From Thalassotalea loyana (GTDB lineage Bacteria > Pseudomonadota > Gammaproteobacteria > Enterobacterales > Alteromonadaceae), in assembly GCF_030161435.1 (NCBI RefSeq), contig NZ_BSSV01000001.1, positions 682,001 to 746,000 of the forward strand: a stretch of 64,000 bases of DNA, given 5' to 3'. The notes under the pieces were generated by a model. It worked only from the letters and a program-made list of their open reading frames with translations, was not told where the DNA came from and ran no database searches. How positions within the stretch are numbered: position 1 is the stretch's first letter; the number at the start of each line of letters is the position of its first letter. The translations under genes were made by a program, and so were the position numbers. Positions 7,722-14,744 of this stretch are shown one piece after another.

Positions 7722-8753
7722 ATGTATAAGTGGATGAGTGTCGCTTGTTTGTTGTTCCTCTCAACATTAACGCTTGCGCAAAACAATGTACAAAGCGTTT
7801 ATAAAGAAATGAACCCAGGCGTTGTCGAACTGCATGTAAAAGCACTATCTAAGCCACAAAAGGCTCAAGTTGATTATAAAGTGCACACGGGGAACTCTTT
7901 GGGGTCGGGCGCGTTAATTAGTGAGAAAGGGCGTATCTTAACGGCAGCACATGTTATTGAACGAGCAACGGATATAGAGGTTGTTTTTTCCAATGGTTTC
8001 AAAACAACGGGTCATGTCGTTTGGGTTGCGCCTCTAGTTGACTTGGCTATGATTCAAGTGGCTGAAATGCCTAAGGATGATTATCAAGTATTGAAACTTG
8101 CTAAACGCCGTGATTATCAAATAGGGGAACAAGTCGTTGTTATAGGTGCTCCTTATGGTGTAAGTCACAGTTTATCGGTTGGTTATTTAAGTGGGATTCG
8201 TGATAAGGCAGAGATACCACTCAATAAGCTCAAGCCGAGGTTCTTGCAAACAGACGCGGCAATTAATCAGGGCAATTCTGGTGGCCCGATGTTTAACATG
8301 AAAGGCGAGATCATCGGCATTGTTAGCCACATATTGAGTCAAAGTGGTGGTTCACAAGGGCTGGGTTTTGTGGTGTCAACGGATACCGTTCAAGATGTTA
8401 TCGAAAACAAACCGCCAATGTGGGTTGGCATAGTTCCGATCATGCTCGATAAAAAGTTATCGAATGCTATTAATAACCCCTTTGGTTATGGCTTGCTTAT
8501 CCAGCAGGTCGTCCCAAAAACACTTGCAGAAAAGCTTGGTTTTCAAGGTGGTAACATAGCAGTGAATTTGGGCCAGCAATCTATTTTGCTTGGCGGGGAT
8601 ATACTGGTCAAGGTAGGCCATATCAAGCTTGATGGAATAGAATCGTTATTTGAAGCTCAACGTTGGTTTAGTCATTTAGAAAAAGGCGAAGAAGTGAGGT
8701 TTAAGTTTGTTCGCTCTGGAAAAATTTTAGATGTTAGCTGGACGGTCGATTAG
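7722..8753 (+). CDS. Periplasmic DegP/DegS-like serine protease (S1C) with PDZ domain
   Basis: A trypsin-fold protease of 343 residues with signal peptide MYKWMSVACLLFLSTLTLAQ. The catalytic triad is visible: His77 (LTAAHVIE), Asp107 (VDLAMIQ) and Ser186 (NQGNSGGPM). One PDZ-like domain follows (about 235-340), giving the DegS layout rather than two-PDZ DegP/DegQ, although the cleavable-looking signal and lack of a long linker differ from DegS. It probably takes part in envelope protein quality control. It lies 8 bases upstream of acpH, suggesting an operon. Upstream 7437-7721 (285 bases) holds its promoter region; I see no clear regulatory motif there. Confidence 0.88.
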   Translation: MYKWMSVACLLFLSTLTLAQNNVQSVYKEMNPGVVELHVKALSKPQKAQVDYKVHTGNSLGSGALISEKGRILTAAHVIERATDIEVVFSNGFKTTGHVVWVAPLVDLAMIQVAEMPKDDYQVLKLAKRRDYQIGEQVVVIGAPYGVSHSLSVGYLSGIRDKAEIPLNKLKPRFLQTDAAINQGNSGGPMFNMKGEIIGIVSHILSQSGGSQGLGFVVSTDTVQDVIENKPPMWVGIVPIMLDKKLSNAINNPFGYGLLIQQVVPKTLAEKLGFQGGNIAVNLGQQSILLGGDILVKVGHIKLDGIESLFEAQRWFSHLEKGEEVRFKFVRSGKILDVSWTVD

Positions 8754-8761
8754 GTGAATCG

Positions 8762-9373
8762 ATGAATTACCTCGCACACCTTTACTTAGCGCAGCCAACC
8801 GCGGACTCTCATATGGGTAACTTGCTCGGAGATTTTCGTAAAGGTGTACAGCTTTCTAATTACAACGATAGCGTACTTCGCGGACTTGATAATCATTACT
8901 TAGTTGATAAATATACCGACAGTCACCCGATAGTTCGTGATGCAAAGCTTCGCTTTAATAAGGCACATCGTCGTTTTTCTGGTATTGCGTTAGATGTTTT
9001 GTTTGATCACTTTTTAATTAAAAATTGGCGCACATACAGAAATTCAACCTTGTCTTTTGATGCGTTTAAGCAACAAAGTTATGCGTTGTTGTTAGCGCGA
9101 CAATCCCTTATGCCAAATAGAATGGCACACGTTATCGACTTAATGAGTCGAGACGATTGGTTTGAGCAATATAGGTCTCAAGCCGGAATAGAGCGAGCTA
9201 TCGTTAATATCTCAAAACGTGTGCGATTCAAAAATGATTTTGCCAATAGTGTTGATGATATAAGGCAACATTATGATTATTTTGAGCACTGTTTCTTAAC
9301 TTTTTTCCCACAACTTCAGGCGCACGTCAAATCTCATGCGCTTGAGTCATTTGGCAGTAGAATTAAACTTTAA
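8762..9373 (+). CDS. acpH: Acyl carrier protein phosphodiesterase
   Basis: Removes the 4'-phosphopantetheine group from holo-ACP. The 203-residue protein begins MNYLAHLYLAQPTADSHMGN and has the DUF479 motifs LLGDFRKG, GLDNHYLVDKYTDSHP and ALDVLFDHFLIKNW with the conserved His/Asp residues of this metal-dependent family. Length equals E. coli AcpH (193). Starts 8 bases after the protease gene. Its 3' end overlaps the convergent ogt gene by 11 bases. Confidence 0.93.
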   Translation: MNYLAHLYLAQPTADSHMGNLLGDFRKGVQLSNYNDSVLRGLDNHYLVDKYTDSHPIVRDAKLRFNKAHRRFSGIALDVLFDHFLIKNWRTYRNSTLSFDAFKQQSYALLLARQSLMPNRMAHVIDLMSRDDWFEQYRSQAGIERAIVNISKRVRFKNDFANSVDDIRQHYDYFEHCFLTFFPQLQAHVKSHALESFGSRIKL

Positions 9374-9842
9374 AGTGTGCACCTTCGTGCATTAAGAGCT
9401 TTGATTTTAACCCAAGCCCACCTGCATAGCCGTTCAGTTTTCCATTTGAGCCGATAACACGATGGCAGGGTACAATTAACGCGATTGGATTTGCGCCGTT
9501 AGCAGTGCCAACAGCTCTAACTGCTTTAGGGTTGTTGATTGCTTTTGCTAGATCACCGTAGCTCACTGTTTTACCCATTTCTATCGTGCATAAAGCTCGC
9601 CACACATTTTTCTGAAATGGCGTCCCTTTGGGATCTAAAGCCAAATCAAATGTTCGTCTATTACCCGAAAAGTATTCATCAAGTTGAGTTTTAATTTCAA
9701 CAAACTTACTCTCATCTTTTAACCAGTTTGGATCGGGAGTAATCGCTGCGTTGCCTGCTTGAAAAGCTAGAGCTGTAATTCCCTGATTGGAAGCGGTAAT
9801 AGCAATTTCGCCTAAGGGGCTTTGGTAGGTTGTGAAATACAT
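9363..9842 (-). CDS. ogt: Methylated-DNA--protein-cysteine methyltransferase
   Basis: Transfers methyl groups from O6-methylguanine in DNA to its own cysteine. The acceptor site PCHRVIG is intact, preceded by the helix-turn-helix region GTPFQKNVWRAL and AVGTANGANPIALIV, and followed by YAGGL. At 159 residues it is the short Ogt form without an N-terminal Ada domain. It starts 5 bases after the Ada-AraC-AlkA fusion gene, so both form an alkylation-repair operon. Tail-to-tail overlap of 11 bases with acpH. Confidence 0.94.
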   Translation of the reverse strand: MYFTTYQSPLGEIAITASNQGITALAFQAGNAAITPDPNWLKDESKFVEIKTQLDEYFSGNRRTFDLALDPKGTPFQKNVWRALCTIEMGKTVSYGDLAKAINNPKAVRAVGTANGANPIALIVPCHRVIGSNGKLNGYAGGLGLKSKLLMHEGAHFKV

Positions 9843-9847
9843 AATAC

Positions 9848-11308
9848 TTACTCAGTTAATGCTAATGATTGCCATAAATAAATGGCGGCGTATGCTCGCC
9901 ATGGTTGCCAGTTTTCGGCAAGTGTTAAAATGTCTTTGTTTTTTATCCGCTCTTTTGGGGCGCAATTGGGTTTACTAAGTGCCTTGATGATGCCTAAATC
10001 TGCACTTGGAAAAGCATTTGGATCACTCAGCCCACGCATTGCGATATAGTTTACTGTCCAAGGCCCAATACCTTTTAGGGTGACTAAACGTTTTTGTAAA
10101 TCATCGATGTTTTGATAGTAGTTAAAGATATGATTATTTTGGTGGTAGTACTCGCACCATAATATCAATGTATCGATTCTACTTTGGGTTAACCCCAACG
10201 CTTTAAAATCGGCATCAAGTAATTGCGTGTTTGACGGAAAATGATGAGTTAAACCATAAGCGTTTTCACCACATTTATTGCCGTAGGCAATGCATATACG
10301 CTTTGCGAGTGTCGTTGCGGCTTTAACAGATACTTGCTGACCTAAGATTGCACGAATAGTGAATTCGAATAAGTCAAAGCATCCCGGTAAGCGTAAGCCA
10401 GGTGTGTGAGTAATTACTTTTTTAATTTTTGGGTGATGGCTAATTACCTGGTGAATCTGTTCTAAATTTGCATCTAAATCGAACATTTTTCTTACGCGGG
10501 CAATAAGTACTGGCAATATCTGATGGTTTTCGCATGTAACCTGCAGAATCAACGCTGATTCAACTTCGCTATGTGTTACGTTGAATGCGCCTTCAATACC
10601 ATCAATGCGAAAAATACGCGCATAGCTTGTTGTCGTTACCTTTTCTATTTCACTTATTTGACGATGGTTAAAAAATGACAACATCAGTGGCCAATCATAC
10701 GCACCTTGATATGGGAGTTTGATTTCAATCGCCGTGGGTGAGTTTGATTTCTCCCGTTTTGCGATTTCTTTTGGCGGTTCCCCATATAACTTCACTATTG
10801 CTTCGTTGAATCGTCTTACGCTTCCAAAACCGCTGGCATAACAGACTTGCGTCATTGACAAGTTTGAATTTCGTAACAACTTAAGTGCGTTTAACAGTCT
10901 ATGCTGCTGCCAATAAGGGTTGGGAGATAATCCAAAGCCTTCGGTAAACTTGCGTCTAAATTGTCTTTCACTCAGCTGACAAAATGATGCCGCTTGTTGC
11001 ACATTACCATGATGCTTTAATAAGGCCTGTAATAACTGTTTTTGTGAAAGAGGTACCGGATATTCGGGGGCGAGTTCGGGTAAACAACGCTTGCATGGTC
11101 TAAAACCTTGCTGTTGCGCTATTATTGCACTGGCATAATATCTAACGTTTTCCTCTTTTGGAGGCTTTACGCGACATACCGGGCGACAAAATATTCCTGT
11201 TGTGACAACACCAATAAAAAACTTTCCATCAAAACGAGCATCTTGACTAAGACGAGCCCGTTTATACGCTTCTACTTGGGAACTGTTTTTTATTGCTTGA
11301 GCACTCAT
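9848..11308 (-). CDS. Ada-type activator fused to AlkA 3-methyladenine DNA glycosylase
   Basis: A 486-residue three-part protein for the adaptive response to alkylation. Residues 1-80: Ada metal-binding domain with the zinc cysteines 41, 45, 72 and 75 (GIFCRPVC, FRPCKRC), which takes methyl groups from phosphotriesters and turns on activation. About 90-190: AraC-type DNA-binding domain (two helix-turn-helices, ending YGEPPKEI). About 195-486: AlkA-like N-terminal domain and HhH-GPD glycosylase with LKGIGPWTVNYIAMR and catalytic Asp in FPSADLG. The fused glycosylase and the following ogt gene replace the separate ada and alkA of E. coli, so the protein probably senses damage, switches on its own operon and repairs bases. 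No O6-methyltransferase domain is in the fusion. Confidence 0.93.
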   Translation of the reverse strand: MSAQAIKNSSQVEAYKRARLSQDARFDGKFFIGVVTTGIFCRPVCRVKPPKEENVRYYASAIIAQQQGFRPCKRCLPELAPEYPVPLSQKQLLQALLKHHGNVQQAASFCQLSERQFRRKFTEGFGLSPNPYWQQHRLLNALKLLRNSNLSMTQVCYASGFGSVRRFNEAIVKLYGEPPKEIAKREKSNSPTAIEIKLPYQGAYDWPLMLSFFNHRQISEIEKVTTTSYARIFRIDGIEGAFNVTHSEVESALILQVTCENHQILPVLIARVRKMFDLDANLEQIHQVISHHPKIKKVITHTPGLRLPGCFDLFEFTIRAILGQQVSVKAATTLAKRICIAYGNKCGENAYGLTHHFPSNTQLLDADFKALGLTQSRIDTLILWCEYYHQNNHIFNYYQNIDDLQKRLVTLKGIGPWTVNYIAMRGLSDPNAFPSADLGIIKALSKPNCAPKERIKNKDILTLAENWQPWRAYAAIYLWQSLALTE

Positions 11309-11381
11309 GTGAGCTAACCAAATGATTGAGAGTAGCTACACTATATCGTTTTTTTGCACTGTTACTAGCGAAAAACGGACA

Positions 11382-11948
11382 TTAATTTTCAGTTTGTATT
11401 TCCTTTGTTACCTTACCAGGGTAGTGGTTGAATATTGCCGATACAGCATTATCAATTCTACTTTTACGTTTGCTTGTTGCCATATCAAGCTCATTTTCAA
11501 ACGTTGATGCACCATACCAAGCTGGCACTTCATCAAAGGTTAAATTGATATTGATCGTCGTTAAAGTGCCGTCATTTCCGGGTAGGTCAATGGTTTTGCC
11601 TATGCCAATTCCAATCGAACTATTACCCGTTGTTCTGCCGCCACCGATAGAAAAATTAACGGATGAATTGTCTGGTTTGTCTTTGTAGCTTAGGTTGTAA
11701 CTCAAAACACAAGCGCTTTCAGCGGTTGTTAATGTTATTCCACTTTGCATTGCATGTTGCCCAACTGAGCGGTGGACAAGATCTAAAATAACAGGGTTGT
11801 CTTGGTCTTGAGGTTGAGTTTCAAGTAATTGGCAACTCGATATTTGAGTGAAATCAATATCCTCGTTAATGTCATATCTTGCTTGAGTAGATTGACAACC
11901 CATTAACGTTACCGCTGCAAATACGCTGATAATATACTTGTTTTTCAT
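11382..11948 (-). CDS. Putative outer-membrane-type lipoprotein, DUF4136-like
   Basis: The likely start is ATG 11948: MKNKYIISVFAAVTLMGC is a lipoprotein signal with the lipobox LMGC, and the upstream 17 codons do not fit a signal peptide. The 188-residue precursor has a glycine-rich segment FSIGGGRTTGNSSIGIGIG in the middle and a DUF4136-like pattern near the end (ATSKRKSRIDNAVSAIFNHYP). Function unknown; such lipoproteins are found in the periplasm or outer membrane. Single gene, with no close co-directional neighbour. Confidence 0.65.
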   Translation of the reverse strand: MKNKYIISVFAAVTLMGCQSTQARYDINEDIDFTQISSCQLLETQPQDQDNPVILDLVHRSVGQHAMQSGITLTTAESACVLSYNLSYKDKPDNSSVNFSIGGGRTTGNSSIGIGIGKTIDLPGNDGTLTTININLTFDEVPAWYGASTFENELDMATSKRKSRIDNAVSAIFNHYPGKVTKEIQTEN

Positions 11949-12225
11949 GGCTTTCAGTACTCGATAATGATGACTTTCCCTCAAGTTAGCATAGTTCAAC
12001 TGCGTGCTAAAGGTGAACGTAGGCAGTGATCACAAACTGTTTCAAATGTGGTTGATTATTAATCATTGCTTTATCTGCTAGATTAGCTCTTATATTGACT
12101 TTACAGCCCTAAAGCCGTAGACTCTTCGCCCCTTGAAAACCCCCTTTATTAGAGATTCTTTTGTGCTTTGTCGATAGATATTTTATTGGCGAATAAGGCA
12201 TTTTTGCATCTTGTTAACTATTCTA

Positions 12226-12242
12226 ATTAACCAATGGTTAAT
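12226..12242. promoter_or_regulatory. Perfect palindrome upstream of the SulP gene
   Basis: ATTAACC-AAT-GGTTAAT: two perfect 7-base arms around 3 bases, ending 17 bases before the transporter ATG. The size fits a dimeric regulator site, and the position suggests repression. The rest of 12000-12259 shows no gene. Confidence 0.4.
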
Positions 12243-12259
12243 ACAAACGTGAGATAACG

Positions 12260-13816
12260 ATGTTTGAATTACATGCTAGTAAAGTTACTAGTTTAAAAAA
12301 TGATGTTTTATCTGGCTTAACGGTAGCTTTAGCGTTAGTACCTGAAGCTGTTGCCTTCGCATTTGTTGCTGGTGTTGAGCCGTTAGTTGGTTTATACGCA
12401 GCGTTTATGGTCGGTTTGATCACCTCTGTCTTCGGTGGCCGTCCTGGCATGATATCAGGTGCTACAGGTGCAATGGCAGTTGTAATGGTGAGCCTTGTCG
12501 CTATTCATGGTGTTGAATATCTGTTTGCTACGGTTGTTTTAACCGGGGTGCTGCAAATCCTCGCTGGTATATTCAAGCTTGGTAAGTTTATTCGTCTAGT
12601 ACCACATCCCGTAATGCTAGGTTTTGTAAATGGTTTAGCGATAGTTATTTTCCTTGCCCAGCTTGGTCAGTTTAAAGTACCTGATGACAATGGTGTGATG
12701 GTGTGGATGCAAGGTAATCAAATGTTTACTATGGTTGGCTTAGTCGCATTAACCATGGCGATTATTCACTTTTTACCTAAGTTAACTAAAGCTGTTCCTT
12801 CATCATTAGTGGCGATTGTTGTGGTAACGGTATTGGTGCAAAGCTTAGGGTTAGATGCTCGCACTGTTGTTGATTTTGTTCGTGATATGACAAATGATCC
12901 TGCGGCATCAATTGCAGGTGGTTTACCGCAATTCTCGATTCCAAATGTGCCTTTCACCTTTGAAACATTCAGAATTATCTTCCCATTCGCGCTAGTACTT
13001 GCGGCCATTGGTTTAATTGAATCGCTATTAACGTTAACTCTTATCGATGAATTAACTGGTACACGTGGCCGAGGTAATAAAGAGTGTGTTGCTCAAGGTG
13101 CCGCGAATACAGTTACTGGTTTCTTTGGCGGTATGGGTGGTTGTGCGATGATCGGTCAATCAATGATTAATGTTAACTCTGGTGGTCGTGGTCGAGCTTC
13201 GGGTATTACCGCTGCGTTGGGCTTATTAGCGTTTATCCTATTTGCCTCAGGCCTAATTGAGCAAATTCCACTGGCAGCTTTAGTAGGTGTAATGTTTATC
13301 GTGGTTATTGGTACGTTTGAGTGGTCTAGTTTCCGCATAATGAAGAAAGTACCAAAAGCGGATGCATTCGTTATCGTACTTGTTTCTGGTGTTACTGTTG
13401 CGACAGACCTTGCGGTTGCCGTTGTTGTAGGTGTTATTGTTTCGGCCCTAGTATTTGCTTGGGAGCATGCTAAACACGTTATTGTTAACCGTACTAAAGA
13501 TGTGAATGGCTCTACAGTTTACGAAGTAAACGGTCCATTATTCTTTGGCTCTGTGTCTCATTTCTTAGACCAGTTTGATATGGATAACGATTTAGACGAT
13601 GTTATTGTAGAATTTAAAAATTCTCGTGTTGCAGACCACTCTGCGATTGAAGCGATTGATACATTGGCTGAGCGTTATATGGCGCGTGGTAAAAAATTAC
13701 ATTTAAAACATTTAAGCCAAGAGTGTTTATTACTGCTTAAGAAGGCAGGTGATTTGGTTGAAGTGAATGTAATTGAAGACCCTGATTATCATATTGCAAC
13801 AGATAAGCTTGGTTAA
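12260..13816 (+). CDS. SulP family anion transporter with STAS domain
   Basis: Secondary transporter of sulfate, bicarbonate or organic anions in the inner membrane. The 518-residue protein has about 10-12 membrane segments, the early signature [20 protein letters not shown], a conserved [15 protein letters not shown] loop, and a cytoplasmic STAS domain (about 415-515) with the usual [20 protein letters not shown] phosphorylation-loop region. This short form resembles the marine SulP/YchM-like branch; substrate cannot be told from sequence. Monocistronic: a palindrome lies just upstream and a terminator just downstream. Confidence 0.93.
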   Translation: MFELHASKVTSLKNDVLSGLTVALALVPEAVAFAFVAGVEPLVGLYAAFMVGLITSVFGGRPGMISGATGAMAVVMVSLVAIHGVEYLFATVVLTGVLQILAGIFKLGKFIRLVPHPVMLGFVNGLAIVIFLAQLGQFKVPDDNGVMVWMQGNQMFTMVGLVALTMAIIHFLPKLTKAVPSSLVAIVVVTVLVQSLGLDARTVVDFVRDMTNDPAASIAGGLPQFSIPNVPFTFETFRIIFPFALVLAAIGLIESLLTLTLIDELTGTRGRGNKECVAQGAANTVTGFFGGMGGCAMIGQSMINVNSGGRGRASGITAALGLLAFILFASGLIEQIPLAALVGVMFIVVIGTFEWSSFRIMKKVPKADAFVIVLVSGVTVATDLAVAVVVGVIVSALVFAWEHAKHVIVNRTKDVNGSTVYEVNGPLFFGSVSHFLDQFDMDNDLDDVIVEFKNSRVADHSAIEAIDTLAERYMARGKKLHLKHLSQECLLLLKKAGDLVEVNVIEDPDYHIATDKLG

Positions 13817-13842
13817 TATTGGTAGTTAATTAGTAAAATAGG

Positions 13843-13885
13843 GCGTGAGATGGTTATACTTACTGTCTCACGCTTTTTGTTTTTT
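13843..13885 (+). terminator. Terminator of the SulP gene
   Basis: GCGTGAGA, 15-base loop, TCTCACGC then TTTTTGTTTTTT. It ends 18 bases before the next ATG. Confidence 0.8.
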
Positions 13886-13902
13886 ATCGATTGAAGTTTT
13901 TT

Positions 13903-14217
13903 ATGTCAGACCTACAACTCGATTTTTTTGATGTTCCTAGCCCGTGTGTTGGTATTTGCCAATCAGACGAGAAAGGCTTTTGCTTAGGTTGTATGCGAAC
14001 GCGTGATGAGAGACAAGGTTGGATAAAGTTCAATAATGATGAAAAACAGAAAGTGATAAAACGTTGCCAGCAGCGAATTAAGCGTAAAAAAGGTAAGGTA
14101 ATAAAAGTAAAGCAAGAAGAAGTTGAAGAGACTAAGCAACCATCACTGTTTGACCCCGTTGAGAAACCGAAGGTACAGCATGACGATAGTTTAGACTTTG
14201 GAGATTTTGAGTTGTAA
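13903..14217 (+). CDS. DUF1289 family cysteine-motif protein
   Basis: A 104-residue protein with the DUF1289 core PSPCVGICQSDEKGFCLGC: four cysteines (C-x3-C-x7-C-x2-C) that look like a metal or Fe-S site, followed by the R-T-x-D-E...W motif. The C-terminal half is a basic, glutamate- and lysine-rich tail (KRKKGKVIKVKQEEVEE), longer than in E. coli YdhL. Start taken as ATG 13903 (MSDLQLDFF); a TTG 12 bases upstream is less likely. Function of the family is unknown. Confidence 0.82.
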   Translation: MSDLQLDFFDVPSPCVGICQSDEKGFCLGCMRTRDERQGWIKFNNDEKQKVIKRCQQRIKRKKGKVIKVKQEEVEETKQPSLFDPVEKPKVQHDDSLDFGDFEL

Positions 14218-14292
14218 TTGCTGTTTCCTTCAGCGAATTGACTTAACTTTGAGCAGTTGAACCTAACAACTAAACTTTTAGATAATTATCAC

Positions 14293-14321
14293 TTGCTGGT
14301 AAGTTAATTCCACTATATAGT
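14293..14321 (+). promoter_or_regulatory. Sigma-70 promoter of the plus-strand tRNA-Phe
   Basis: -35 TTGCTG (14293-14298), 17-base spacer, -10 TATAGT (14316-14321), followed by GACCGC, a GC-rich discriminator. The tRNA starts 53 bases further on. Confidence 0.5.
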
Positions 14322-14374
14322 GACCGCTCGTTAAAGCTAATTCATCACGCTTTAGTGAATTTGCACTTCTAAGT

Positions 14375-14450
14375 GCCTCGATAGCTCAGTCGGTAGAGCA
14401 GGGGATTGAAAATCCCCGTGTCGGTGGTTCGATTCCGCCTCGAGGCACCA
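14375..14450 (+). tRNA. tRNA-Phe (anticodon GAA), plus-strand copy
   Basis: A 76-base tRNA with encoded CCA and anticodon loop TTGAAAA (GAA). It is identical to the minus-strand copy at 3756-3831. The sequence after it repeats the last 17 bases of the gene twice more (14569-14585 complete; 14704-14711 cut short). Confidence 0.96.
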
Positions 14451-14711
14451 TTCTCGTTCCTCAAATGATATCTCTTGACGCATCGAACGCTCGATGACTT
14501 CATACATCCATGTATCTCGCCCTTCGGGTTAGACTACGTCTGTTGATAAATGCTCCTTGCATTTATGCTCCGCCTCGAGGCACCATTCTCGTTCCTCAAA
14601 TGATATCTCTTGACGCATCGAACGCTCGATGACTTCATACATCCATGTATTTCGCCCTTCGGGTCAGACTACGTCTGTTGATAAATGCTCCTTGCATTTA
14701 TGCTCCGCCTC
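14434..14711 (+). repeat. Tandem rtT-like units carrying the tRNA-Phe 3' end
   Basis: Two consecutive units of exactly 135 bases. Unit 1 starts at the last 17 bases of the tRNA-Phe gene (14434-14450); unit 2 starts at a perfect second copy of those 17 bases (14569-14585); a third start, TCCGCCTC, is cut off at 14704-14711. The units differ at only two positions that I can see. Each contains small hairpins (CATCGA-acgc-TCGATG; AAATGC-tcctt-GCATTT). There is no ORF or intact second tRNA. Layout resembles the E. coli tyrT rtT repeats. The region 14451-14744 has no gene. Confidence 0.75.
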
Positions 14712-14744
14712 TAAGCTACTCGCTATCGCTGTACGCGTATAGTG

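Noticed and set aside
14434..14744. Phage or island attachment site made by tRNA 3'-end duplication
   Set aside because: An att duplication would flank foreign DNA with an integrase. The copies are only 135 bases apart with no gene between, and the following TonB receptor looks native.
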